Source of the DNA: an uncultured Collinsella sp.
Lineage (GTDB): Bacteria > Actinomycetota > Coriobacteriia > Coriobacteriales > Coriobacteriaceae
Assembly (NCBI GenBank): GCA_947001705.1
Contig: CAMQHT010000002.1
Location: forward strand, 29,272 to 93,271
Direction: 5' to 3'
DNA length: 64,000 nt
Shown: positions 6,998-15,762 of the stretch, in pieces
Layout: every line of letters starts with the position of its first letter
Numbering within the stretch: position 1 is the first letter of the stretch
Notes under the pieces: model-generated
What the model was told of the DNA's origin: nothing
The model's database searches: none
The model's input: only the letters and a program-made list of their open reading frames with translations
Position numbers and translations under genes: made by a program

Positions 6998-9226
6998 ATG
7001 GAGCAATCGAGCCTGTTTGGTGACGGCGTGGACATCGATACCGAAACGCCCGCGAGCACGGATACCGCTGCACCGGCCGATGCTCGTGCCCAGGCGGCAG
7101 CGCGTGCGGCCGAGCTGCGCCACGAGCTCGATTACCACGCCTATCGCTACTACATGCTCGATGCGCCCGAGATCACGGACGCCGCCTTTGACAAAATGAT
7201 CGTTGAGCTGCAGCAGATCGAGGCGACCTACCCCGACCTGGTGACGCCCGACAGCTATACCCAGCGCGTGGGCGGCTACGTGAGCGAGCAGTTTACACCG
7301 GTCACACATATGGCGCGCATGTATTCCATGGACGATGCTATGGATCTGGACGAACTTGACGCGTGGCTCCAGCGCGCCGAGGATGCGCTCGGTGCCGGCA
7401 GCGTCACCTATACCTGCGAGCTTAAGATCGACGGTCTGGGCGTGGCGCTTACCTATCAAAACGGCACCTTTGTGCGCGCCGCCACGCGCGGCGACGGCAC
7501 CACGGGCGAGGATGTGTCGCTCAATGTCCGTACCATCAAGGATGTGCCCATGCACCTGTCCGAGCCGGCGCTCGCCCACATGGGCGCCGACCGCGAGCGT
7601 ACCATTGAGGTACGCGGCGAGGTGTACATGCCCAAGGGCAGCTTTGTGCGTCTGAATGAAGAGGCCGATGCCGAGGGCCGCGACCCCTTTGCCAACCCGC
7701 GCAACGCCGCCGCCGGCAGCCTGCGCCAAAAGGACCCCAAGGTCACGGCGCGCCGCGACCTGGCTACCTTTATCTACGCCATTGCCGATACCGATCCGCT
7801 GCACGTCCACAGCCAGCGCGAGTTCCTGGACTGGCTGCGTAGCGCCGGCTTTAGCGTCAACCCCAACGTTGCCCGTTGCGCCACACCGGCTGAGGTTCAC
7901 GAGTTCTGTGCCCAGGCGCTTGAGCATCGCGGCGACCTGGACTACGACATCGACGGCGTGGTCGTAAAGGTCGACAGCTTCCAACAGCAGCTCGACCTGG
8001 GCTTTACCGCCCGCGCGCCGCGTTGGGCCATCGCCTTTAAGTTCCCGCCCGAGGAAAAGCAGACCGTCCTGCGCGAGATTCGCATCCAGGTGGGTCGCAC
8101 CGGCGTGCTCACGCCGGTCGCCGAGTTCGACCCGGTGACGGTCGCCGGCTCCACCATCGCGCGCGCCACGCTGCACAACATCGACGAGATCCGCCGCAAG
8201 AACGTGCGCGAGGGCGACACTATCATCGTGCACAAGGCGGGCGACGTAATCCCCGAGGTCGTGGGCCCGGTGCTCGACAAGCGCCCGGCCGATTCGGTCG
8301 ACTGGCACATGCCCGAGGTTTGCCCCGTGTGCGGCAGCCCCGTGGTTCACGAGGATGGCGAGGTGGCCTACCGCTGCGTGTCCATCGACTGCCCCGCACA
8401 GCTCAAGGAGCGCCTGCTCCACTGGGTGAGCCGCGGCTGCATGGACGTCGACGGCCTGGGCGACGAGATCGTCGACAAGATGATCGCCGCTGGCCTGATC
8501 CACGATGTCGCGGACTTCTACCAGCTCACGGTCGACGACATCGCCGGCCTGGACACGGGGCGCGTGTACGCCAGCTCCAACAGCAAAAAGGGCGTTAAGA
8601 AGGGCGATCCCATTCCGGTAGGCCTTAAGACGGCCGAGAAAATCATCGCCGAGCTCAACAAGTCCAAGAGCCAGCCACTCGGGCGTGTGCTGTTTGCCCT
8701 GGGCATCCGTCATGTGGGCAAGAGCGTGGGCGAGGTCATCGCCGAGCGGTTTCTGTCGATCGACAAGCTCATCTTGGCGAGCGAAGAGGATATTGCCGAG
8801 TGCGAGGGCATCGGTCCCAAGATTGCGGCGAGCGTCAAACAGTTCCTGGCCGTGCCCGAAAACCTCGCCGTGCTGGAGCGCTTGCGCCAGGCTGGTCTGT
8901 CGCTCGAGGTCGACTTGGGCGCCGCGCACGCGCAAGCCGCGGCCGACGCTGGCGTGGCGGGCGAGCTCGCCGACGCACAGCCGCTTGCGGGTCTGACCTT
9001 CGTGCTCACCGGCACGCTCGTCAACCGCACTCGCGACGAGGCGGGCGCGGCGCTCAAGGTGCTCGGCGCCAAGATTTCGGGCAGCGTGTCGAAGAAGACG
9101 AGCTATCTGGTCGCCGGCCCCAAAGCGGGCTCCAAGCTCACCAAAGCCGAGCAGCTGGGCGTGCCTGTATTGGATGAGGACGCACTCGAGCAGATTTTGG
9201 CTACTGGCGAGGTGCCTGAGGCGTAA
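6998..9226 (+). CDS. ligA: NAD-dependent DNA ligase
   Basis: The 742-residue protein has the full LigA layout: Ia domain, adenylation domain with the nucleotidyl-accepting Lys143 in CELKIDG, OB fold, four-Cys zinc finger (CPVCGSP and CVSIDCPAQ), helix-hairpin-helix repeats (EGIGPKIAASVKQF) and a C-terminal BRCT domain (LAGLTFVLTGTLVNRTRDEA). It seals nicks during replication and repair using NAD. It is somewhat longer than E. coli LigA, with an N-terminal extension of about 35 residues and an insert near SSNSKKGVKKGDPI. The ATG at 6998 follows GAAGGAG; a TTG at 6935 is open but has no good ribosome site. It ends in a perfect bidirectional terminator shared with the convergent MerR-type gene. 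Confidence 0.96.
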   Translation: MEQSSLFGDGVDIDTETPASTDTAAPADARAQAAARAAELRHELDYHAYRYYMLDAPEITDAAFDKMIVELQQIEATYPDLVTPDSYTQRVGGYVSEQFTPVTHMARMYSMDDAMDLDELDAWLQRAEDALGAGSVTYTCELKIDGLGVALTYQNGTFVRAATRGDGTTGEDVSLNVRTIKDVPMHLSEPALAHMGADRERTIEVRGEVYMPKGSFVRLNEEADAEGRDPFANPRNAAAGSLRQKDPKVTARRDLATFIYAIADTDPLHVHSQREFLDWLRSAGFSVNPNVARCATPAEVHEFCAQALEHRGDLDYDIDGVVVKVDSFQQQLDLGFTARAPRWAIAFKFPPEEKQTVLREIRIQVGRTGVLTPVAEFDPVTVAGSTIARATLHNIDEIRRKNVREGDTIIVHKAGDVIPEVVGPVLDKRPADSVDWHMPEVCPVCGSPVVHEDGEVAYRCVSIDCPAQLKERLLHWVSRGCMDVDGLGDEIVDKMIAAGLIHDVADFYQLTVDDIAGLDTGRVYASSNSKKGVKKGDPIPVGLKTAEKIIAELNKSKSQPLGRVLFALGIRHVGKSVGEVIAERFLSIDKLILASEEDIAECEGIGPKIAASVKQFLAVPENLAVLERLRQAGLSLEVDLGAAHAQAAADAGVAGELADAQPLAGLTFVLTGTLVNRTRDEAGAALKVLGAKISGSVSKKTSYLVAGPKAGSKLTKAEQLGVPVLDEDALEQILATGEVPEA

Positions 9227-9245
9227 GGCATCGATAGCCAAATTG

Positions 9246-9286
9246 AAGAACCGCCCGGAAGCACGATGCCTTCCGGGCGGTTCTTA
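9246..9286. terminator. Bidirectional terminator between ligA and the MerR-type gene
   Basis: A 15-bp perfect stem, AAGAACCGCCCGGAA (9246-9260) with its complement at 9271-9285 and a 10-nt loop. The stop codon of the minus-strand gene lies in the right arm. Confidence 0.85.
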
Positions 9287-10132
9287 CTTTGCTGGGGCAA
9301 CCGGCACCGTGATCTGCGTTACGTAGGTTGCCGGGTCGTCGCTGATGATGTCATCGATAAGGGCGATCTCGCGCGAAGGCCCGGTGGGCGCCAGGTTGTG
9401 CTCGCGCATATAGCCGAGCAGCTGCTTATAGCGCGGGGCTGCTTGCCCGTGCGTGCCGCGGAAGCTTATGGTCAGGCAGCGCGCGGCAGGTCGCGTCTCA
9501 ACGTCGCCCAAGTAATCATCGGTGTCATCGAGCAGCAGGAAGACCTCGTCGTAGCCATCAAAGTCGCCGGCGGCGAGGCGTTCGGGCGCGATGCCCACAC
9601 CCAGATTGCCCAGATAGGCAAAGGTTTCGTGCTGCCCCTGCTGAAGCTGGCGGATATGCCATCCCAGCGAATAGGCGTCGGTGGGATTGACGCGCTCGTG
9701 CAGCGTGGCGCAGCGAAGTTCGGGTTCCTCGATTTCGCTAATGGTGTCGAGATCAGCATTCAAAGCGCCATGAAGCAAGGCAAGCCGCTGGTCAATCTTG
9801 CGCGACATGCGCTCCAACTCACGCCGCCTGTGCTCAATTAACTCCTGTTGCTTGGTCAGTTGCCGTTGTATCAAATCCATATCGCGCGTAGTGACAAACT
9901 CGCGAATCTGCGCCAGCGGCAAGTCGAGAACGCGCAGGTTGCCGATGGTGTTGAGGGTGGAGAGCTGCCGCGATCCGTAGTAGCGGTACCCACTTGCCGG
10001 ATCGACATATGCCGGCTCCAACAGCCCCATCTGCTCGTAATGACGCAGTGTGCCCACGCTTAAATTGAGCAGGCGCGCCACCTCGCCAATGCGGAGCAGG
10101 CCCTCGGTGTGTTCACTTGGCATGTCGGTCAC
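9284..10132 (-). CDS. MerR-family regulator with C-terminal effector-binding domain
   Basis: The protein has 282 residues. The MerR helix-turn-helix (LLRIGEVARLLNLSVGTLRH, then YRYYGSRQL) is followed by a coiled dimerisation helix (about 85-125) and a GyrI-like effector domain (about 130-282), as in BmrR/BltR-type multidrug sensors. The GTG at 10132 has AAAGGAG eight nt upstream. It is the second gene of an operon whose first gene is a MATE efflux pump 55 bp upstream. A promoter with a 19-bp spacer holding a palindrome lies before the pump, which is the typical MerR target. Drug-induced activation of the pump with autoregulation is the likely role; the inducer is unknown. Confidence 0.85.
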   Translation of the reverse strand: MTDMPSEHTEGLLRIGEVARLLNLSVGTLRHYEQMGLLEPAYVDPASGYRYYGSRQLSTLNTIGNLRVLDLPLAQIREFVTTRDMDLIQRQLTKQQELIEHRRRELERMSRKIDQRLALLHGALNADLDTISEIEEPELRCATLHERVNPTDAYSLGWHIRQLQQGQHETFAYLGNLGVGIAPERLAAGDFDGYDEVFLLLDDTDDYLGDVETRPAARCLTISFRGTHGQAAPRYKQLLGYMREHNLAPTGPSREIALIDDIISDDPATYVTQITVPVAPAK

Positions 10133-10187
10133 AGGACCGCTCCTTTCGGTAAAAACAGGGGAGAGGCGCTAGGCCTGCGTCGCCCCG

Positions 10188-11534
10188 CTACGCCACCAGC
10201 TTGTCAAAAGCCCCGCGCCGGTTGAGCACGGTAAATGCAATCACGCAGATGCCCGCCGACAGAATCGACCCGCACGGCGAGGCGATGCCCATGGGGAACA
10301 GCGTGTCGGAATAGGCGTTCGACAGCAGCCATGCGCCGGGCACGCGAATGAGCACCACGGCCAGCACGTTGTGCGCAAAGCCAATGTAGCTCTTGCCATA
10401 CGCAGCGAAAAAGCCGCTAAAGCAAATGTGGATGCCGGCAAAGATCGCGTCGAAAATATAGCTGCGCATATAGCCGGTACCGGCGGCGACTACTGCAGCG
10501 TCCTTGGCAAAAAAGCCGATAAACGCCGGCGCCACCAGCCACATCAGCACCGTGATCAGGCAGCCGTACACCACCGAGATGGTCATGGCGTCCTTGAGTA
10601 CCTGACGCGCGCGATCGCCCTTGCCCGCGCCGGCATTTTGCGCCGTGAGCGCGCTGACGGTAGCGCCCATGGAACTCGGCACAATGAACAAAAAGCTGAT
10701 CATCTTTTCGACCAGGCCCACGGCGGCGGCGTCGACCAGACCGCGGTGGTTGGCGATGACGGTGATAAACATAAACGCCACCTGGATGCAGCCGTCCTGC
10801 ACGGCCACGGGTACGCCGATCTTAAGAATGCTGCCGAGCACCTCGGGCTGGGGGCGCAGGTCGCTGCGCTTAACATGGATGTTTGTGCGACGGCTCTTGA
10901 GCCACACGAGCGCGAGGGCAACGCTGGCTGTCTGCGCGGTCACCGTGCCGAGCGCCGCGCCCACGGGGCCGAGCCCCATGTGGCCGATAAACAGAAAGTC
11001 GAGCGCGATGTTGATGATGCACGCCACGCCGATCACGTACATGGGCGAGCGCGAATCGCCCAGCCCGCGAAAGATGGCCGAGAGGATGTTGTACGCGGCG
11101 ATAAAGGGAATGCCGATAAAGCAAATGCGCAGGTAGGCGGCGGTGCCTTCGACCGCCTCGGCCGGCGTGCCAATGAGCGCCACGATCTGCGGGCACAGTG
11201 CGAGCAAGGCAGCGGCCAGTACCACCGAGACACCCATAAACAGCGTGATGGTATTGCCGATGGCGGTCTCGGCACGATCGAAGCGGCGCGAGCCCACGGC
11301 GTGGCCGACGATGACCGTCGTTCCCATGGCCAGACCCACGAGCGTCACGGTAATGATATAGAGCGTCTGCGCGCCGTTGCCCACAGCGGTGATGCCGGCA
11401 GCGCCGCTAAACTGCCCCATCATGTACAGATCGGCCATGCCGTAGAGCATCTGCAAAAAGTAGGAGAGCATATAGGGCAGGGCAAAGACCGCGATGGTCT
11501 TGAGGACATTGCCGCGTGTGAGGTCGTGTTCCAT
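10188..11534 (-). CDS. MATE-family multidrug efflux transporter
   Basis: The 448-residue protein has about twelve hydrophobic segments in two related halves. It shows the family-typical start (FALPYMLSYFLQMLYGMADL), GLAMGTTVIVGHAVGSRR in the first half and SSMGATVSALTAQNAGAGK in the second. MATE proteins export cationic drugs by Na+ or H+ antiport. It is the first gene of an operon with the MerR-type regulator. The ATG at 11534 is supported by homology starting there; the upstream ribosome site is weak. NorM-type versus DinF-type cannot be separated by eye. Confidence 0.9.
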   Translation of the reverse strand: MEHDLTRGNVLKTIAVFALPYMLSYFLQMLYGMADLYMMGQFSGAAGITAVGNGAQTLYIITVTLVGLAMGTTVIVGHAVGSRRFDRAETAIGNTITLFMGVSVVLAAALLALCPQIVALIGTPAEAVEGTAAYLRICFIGIPFIAAYNILSAIFRGLGDSRSPMYVIGVACIINIALDFLFIGHMGLGPVGAALGTVTAQTASVALALVWLKSRRTNIHVKRSDLRPQPEVLGSILKIGVPVAVQDGCIQVAFMFITVIANHRGLVDAAAVGLVEKMISFLFIVPSSMGATVSALTAQNAGAGKGDRARQVLKDAMTISVVYGCLITVLMWLVAPAFIGFFAKDAAVVAAGTGYMRSYIFDAIFAGIHICFSGFFAAYGKSYIGFAHNVLAVVLIRVPGAWLLSNAYSDTLFPMGIASPCGSILSAGICVIAFTVLNRRGAFDKLVA

Positions 11535-11576
11535 GGGCGGGGCACTTTCTGGCTTGGGTCGTTTACGTACCAGTGT

Positions 11577-11607
11577 AGTGAAAACCCTACAACGATTGTA
11601 GAGTCAA
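11577..11607 (-). promoter_or_regulatory. MerR-type promoter with palindrome in a 19-bp spacer
   Basis: Read on the minus strand, TTGACT (-35, 11607-11602) and TTCACT (-10, 11582-11577) are 19 bp apart. The spacer contains the palindrome CTACAATCGTTGTAG (11601-11587). Long spacers with an internal palindrome are the hallmark of MerR-activated promoters. It precedes the MATE-MerR operon. Confidence 0.65.
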
Positions 11608-11726
11608 GGTTTGTGTCGGCAGTGGGGCGAAAAAGTCACGCTCGCGTTCATTTCTAATTGAATACGGACGTGCGCCCTGTGAGCATGGCGCCTGCACTAG
11701 CCTTGCAGAAATCGATTTCGGAACAC

Positions 11727-11755
11727 TTGACACCGCCGCACGGCGCGCCATAATA
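11727..11755 (+). promoter_or_regulatory. Sigma-70-type promoter of the ABC exporter operon
   Basis: TTGACA at 11727-11732, 17 bp, then ATAATA at 11750-11755 (or CATAAT with 16 bp). It is about 40 bp upstream of the first exporter gene. Confidence 0.65.
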
Positions 11756-11795
11756 CGTGGGTTTGCGAACAACGTTTGATGGGGGATGAACCTGT

Positions 11796-13625
11796 GTGCG
11801 CAATCTCAAGATTTTGTTTTCCTATCTGGGGGCATACCGCCGCGATGCCATGCTCGGCGTGCTCTTTGTGACTGCCGAGACGGCGCTCGAGCTGTTTATC
11901 CCGGTCATCATGGCAAATATCATCGATGTGGGCGTGCCCGCGGGCGACATCAACTACATGCTGTTGCAGGGCACGTATATGCTGGTGTGTGCCGCATGTT
12001 CGCTGGTGCTTGGCTTGGGCTATGCGCGCACGTCCGCCCGCGTTGCCTCGGGGCTGGGCGCTAACCTGCGCGAGGCCGAGTATCGTAAGATCCAGACGCT
12101 CGCTTTTGGCAATCTGGACAACTACGACGCCAGCTCGCTGGTCACTCGCATGACCACCGACATCACCGTGATTCAAAACGCCGTAGGTAACGGCTTCCGC
12201 CCCATGGTGCGCGGGCCGGTAAATCTGGTCATGGGCCTCGTCTACGCTTTTGCGCTCTCGCGCGAGCTCGCGGCGGTCTTTGCCGTCATTCTGCCGATGC
12301 TCGCCATCGTGCTCGGTATCATTACCGTGCGCGTGAGCCCGCTCTACCGCCAACTCCAGACCTCGATGGACCACCTTAACGGCGTGGTGCAAGAGGACCT
12401 TACCGCCGTGCGCGCCGTGAAGGCTTACGTGCGCGCCGAGCACGAGTGCGACAAGTTCGACACCGTCAATACCGAGCTCGCCGGCACGGCGACCAAGACC
12501 TTCGGCACCGCTGTGCTCAACCTGCCGGTGTTCCAACTCTCGATGTACGTGGCTGCGCTCTCGATTCTGTGGATTGGCGGCCGCATGATCATCGAAGGTC
12601 GCTTGGGCGTGGGCTCGCTCACGGGCTTTATGAGTTATGTGCTGTTGATCATGAACTCGCTCATGATGATTTCCAACGTGTTTTTGCTGCTCACGCGCGC
12701 TCTCACGAGTGTGGGCCGTATCGCAGAGGTGCTCGATGAGGAGCCCTTTATCGCCAACCCTGCGGGAGACCTCGCGACTGCGGCGCCAGCGGACGGCAGT
12801 ATCGAGTTTCGCGACGTTTCCTTTAAATACCGCGCGGACGCAGCCGAGGATGTGCTCGAGCATATTGACCTTCGCATCGAGAGCGGCTCGACGGTGGGCA
12901 TCCTCGGCGGCACGGGCTCGGGCAAGAGCTCGCTTGTGCAGCTGATTGCGCGCCTGTACGACGCCACCGAGGGCGCCGTGCTTGTGGGCGGACACGACGT
13001 GCGCGACTACGACCTCGCGACCCTACGCGACGCCGTGGGCATTGTGCTGCAAAAGAATGTGCTGTTCACGGGCACCGTGCGTGAGAACCTGCAGTGGGGC
13101 AATCCGCAGGCGTCGGACGATGAGCTCCTCGCGGCTTGCCGCGCGGCGTGCGTGGACGAGTTCCTTGATCGCATCGGTGGGCTGGACGGCGAGTTGGGCC
13201 AAGGCGGCGCCGGCGTTTCGGGTGGCCAGAAGCAACGCCTGTGCATCGCGCGCACGCTGCTCAAGCATCCGCGCGTGCTCATTTTTGATGACTCCACCAG
13301 CGCGGTCGATATGGCGACCGACGCTAAGATTCGCGAGCACATCGCTCGGATTCCCGATACGACCGTGCTCATCATCGCCCAGCGCATCGCGAGCGTCATG
13401 GATGCCGATCGCATTGTGGTGTTGGACGACGGTCGTGTCCACGGCGTGGGTACGCACGAGGAACTGCTGGCGGGCGACAACATCTACCAGGAGATTTACG
13501 CCTCGCAGATGGAGTTTGCGGGGAACGCGGACGCCGCCGGAGGCAGTGACGATGGCTGCGCGAATGATCCGTTTTCCTCCGTCCCCAGCGGATCGACTTT
13601 GGAAGGGGGTGAGCGCCATGCCTAA
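11796..13625 (+). CDS. ABC exporter half-transporter, subunit with degenerate catalytic site
   Basis: The 609-residue protein has six membrane helices (about 1-320) and a nucleotide-binding domain: Walker A GGTGSGKSS near residue 370, signature VSGGQKQR and Walker B LIFDDSTSAVD. The catalytic Glu after Walker B is Asp499, as in the non-catalytic-site subunit of heterodimeric exporters such as BmrCD, LmrCD and TM287/288. The GTG at 11796 follows GGGGGA. It overlaps the next gene by 8 bp, so the two are translationally coupled and form one heterodimer. Multidrug or lipid-like export is typical; the substrate is unknown. Confidence 0.9.
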   Translation: MRNLKILFSYLGAYRRDAMLGVLFVTAETALELFIPVIMANIIDVGVPAGDINYMLLQGTYMLVCAACSLVLGLGYARTSARVASGLGANLREAEYRKIQTLAFGNLDNYDASSLVTRMTTDITVIQNAVGNGFRPMVRGPVNLVMGLVYAFALSRELAAVFAVILPMLAIVLGIITVRVSPLYRQLQTSMDHLNGVVQEDLTAVRAVKAYVRAEHECDKFDTVNTELAGTATKTFGTAVLNLPVFQLSMYVAALSILWIGGRMIIEGRLGVGSLTGFMSYVLLIMNSLMMISNVFLLLTRALTSVGRIAEVLDEEPFIANPAGDLATAAPADGSIEFRDVSFKYRADAAEDVLEHIDLRIESGSTVGILGGTGSGKSSLVQLIARLYDATEGAVLVGGHDVRDYDLATLRDAVGIVLQKNVLFTGTVRENLQWGNPQASDDELLAACRAACVDEFLDRIGGLDGELGQGGAGVSGGQKQRLCIARTLLKHPRVLIFDDSTSAVDMATDAKIREHIARIPDTTVLIIAQRIASVMDADRIVVLDDGRVHGVGTHEELLAGDNIYQEIYASQMEFAGNADAAGGSDDGCANDPFSSVPSGSTLEGGERHA

Positions 13626-15516
13626 GACCGCAGCCCAAGCACGCCCGGCCGACCTCAAGCGCACTGTGCTCCGCCTGCTCTCCTACATGGGGCATGCCAA
13701 GTTCTCGTTGCTCGCGGTGGGCGTGCTCGCCTCCGTCGCCGCCATCGCGAGCCTCGCCGGCACCTACATGGTGCGCCCCATCGTTAACGGTTTGGCCACG
13801 GGCGGGGAGGAACTGCTTGCCAAGCAGGTCATCCTGACGGCGATCATCTACGCCGCGGGCGTGCTCTCGGCCCTGGGCTACTCACAAATCATGGTGCGCG
13901 CGGCCCAACGCGTGGTGTCCGATATTCGCCGCGACCTGTTCGCGCACATCCAGACGCTGCCGCTCAGCTATTTTGACGGCACACGCTCGGGCGACATCAT
14001 GAGCTTTTTCACCAACGACGTCGACACCGTCTCCGAGGCGCTCAACAACAGCTTTGCCAACGTGATTCAGGCCGCCATTCAGGTTGTGGGCACCACGGCC
14101 ATGCTCATCATCCTCAACTGGCAGCTCACGATTATCACGCTCGTGTGCGATGCGGCCATTGTGCTGTATGCGCGCTACTCGGGCGCGCGCTCTAAGCGCT
14201 TCTTTGCCGCCCAGCAGGCATCGCTTGGCGACTTGGACGGATATATCGAAGAGATGGTCTCGGGCCAAAAGGTCATCAAGGTCTTTAACCGCGAGGCAGC
14301 GAATGTTGCCGGCTTCGCCTGCCGCAACGACGAGCTTCGCCGTACCGGCACCGCCGCCGTGAGCTATGCCAACTCCATGGTGCCCATGACCGTCGTGATT
14401 GGCTACGTCAACTATGCCATCGTCGCCGTGGCGGGCGGCATGCTCTGCATCAAGGGACTCGCCGACGTGGGCGCGCTTGCAAGTTACCTGGTCTTTGTAC
14501 GCCAGGCGGCCATGCCCATCAACCAGTTTACGCAGCTGGGCAACTTTTTGCTCAACGCGCTGGCCGGTGCCGAGCGCCTGTTTGCCGCCATGGACCTTAA
14601 GCCCGAGGTGGACGAGGGCTACGTGGAGCTGGTGCAGACGGGCGACGCCGCGTGGGCGTGGAAAATTCCCGAGGGCCAGGGCGTGGGCGCGTACGGGCAC
14701 TTGCATGACGTGGCAGCCGTTGATGAGTCGGGCCGCGCGGTGGCTGCCGACGGTACCGAGCTCACGTGCGGCTTGGTTCCGCTTGCCGGCGACGTGCGTT
14801 TCCATGCCGTGGACTTTTCCTACGTGCCGGGCACCCGCGTGCTCACGGACCTCAACCTGTTTGCCAAGCCGGGGCAAAAGATCGCGTTTGTGGGCTCGAC
14901 GGGCGCCGGAAAGACGACCATCACCAACCTCATCAACCGCTTCTACGAGGTCGATGACGGCGAGATCACGTACGACGGCATCGACGTCAAGCACATTGCC
15001 AAGGCCAGCCTGCGCGGGTCGCTCGGCATTGTGCTGCAGGATACGCACCTGTTTAGCGGCACCATTGCGCAGAACATCCGCTTTGGCAAGCTCGACGCGA
15101 CCGACGAGGAGGTGCGCGCCGCTGCCGAGGCGGCCTGCGCCGACTCGTTTATTCGCCGCCTGCCTAGAGGCTACGACACGCCGGTCACGGCCGACGGCGC
15201 CAACCTGTCGCAGGGCCAGCGCCAGCTGCTCGCCATCGCGCGCGTGGCCGTCGCTGACCCGCCGGTGCTCATCCTGGACGAGGCCACTTCGAGCATCGAC
15301 ACGCGCACCGAAAAGCTCATCGAGCGCGGTATGGACCGCATCATGCGCGGACGCACCACGTTTATGATCGCGCACCGCCTGTCCACCGTCCGCGACGCCG
15401 ATGCCATCATGGTCCTCGAACACGGCCGCATCATCGAGCGCGGCGCGCACGAAGAACTGCTCGCCCAGCACGGCGAGTACTGGCAGCTGGCGCATGGCTT
15501 AAAAGAGTTGGATTAA
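13618..15516 (+). CDS. ABC exporter half-transporter, catalytic partner
   Basis: The 632-residue protein has a transmembrane domain (about 1-330), then a nucleotide-binding domain with Walker A GSTGAGKTT, signature LSQGQRQL and Walker B LILDEATSSID with an intact catalytic Glu555. An extra segment of about 45 residues before the nucleotide-binding domain (after MDLKPEVDEGY) is usual in this subunit type (LmrD/TM288-like). The ATG at 13618 has a GAAGGGGG ribosome site inside the previous gene. Together with the degenerate partner it forms an asymmetric heterodimer that uses mainly one ATP site. Confidence 0.92.
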   Translation: MPKTAAQARPADLKRTVLRLLSYMGHAKFSLLAVGVLASVAAIASLAGTYMVRPIVNGLATGGEELLAKQVILTAIIYAAGVLSALGYSQIMVRAAQRVVSDIRRDLFAHIQTLPLSYFDGTRSGDIMSFFTNDVDTVSEALNNSFANVIQAAIQVVGTTAMLIILNWQLTIITLVCDAAIVLYARYSGARSKRFFAAQQASLGDLDGYIEEMVSGQKVIKVFNREAANVAGFACRNDELRRTGTAAVSYANSMVPMTVVIGYVNYAIVAVAGGMLCIKGLADVGALASYLVFVRQAAMPINQFTQLGNFLLNALAGAERLFAAMDLKPEVDEGYVELVQTGDAAWAWKIPEGQGVGAYGHLHDVAAVDESGRAVAADGTELTCGLVPLAGDVRFHAVDFSYVPGTRVLTDLNLFAKPGQKIAFVGSTGAGKTTITNLINRFYEVDDGEITYDGIDVKHIAKASLRGSLGIVLQDTHLFSGTIAQNIRFGKLDATDEEVRAAAEAACADSFIRRLPRGYDTPVTADGANLSQGQRQLLAIARVAVADPPVLILDEATSSIDTRTEKLIERGMDRIMRGRTTFMIAHRLSTVRDADAIMVLEHGRIIERGAHEELLAQHGEYWQLAHGLKELD

Positions 15517-15565
15517 CCCGTTCGAGCACGATGCTTTGGTCCCTCCGTGCCTCTCACCTCGCCTC

Positions 15566-15630
15566 AAACCATCACAACATTCGACGTTTTTTTCCAAAAA
15601 CGGGAAAAGCATCGAATGTTGTGATGGTTT
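15566..15630. repeat. Long inverted repeat, copy A (AAACCATCACAACATTCGA family)
   Basis: Perfect 19-bp arms, AAACCATCACAACATTCGA at 15566-15584 and its complement at 15612-15630, around a 27-nt A/T-rich centre. It lies after the ABC exporter operon. Two more copies are at 19676-19740 and 29815-29878, all next to gene ends. Confidence 0.85.
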
Positions 15631-15762
15631 GTATGCTGAGGATGGGCTTGGAAAGTCCGTTTTGCTCGAAGCGACCTGTCCTGTCGTACGGGTGTCGGCA
15701 TGATTCTCCCGTGGGGTATTATGTTTTCCGAAGAATAAAACGCCGCGTGAGGGGAGGGCTGC

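Noticed and set aside
6848..9241. Minus-strand 797-residue open frame
   Set aside because: It is the antisense shadow of ligA, His/Leu/Val-rich without domain motifs, a side effect of high GC.
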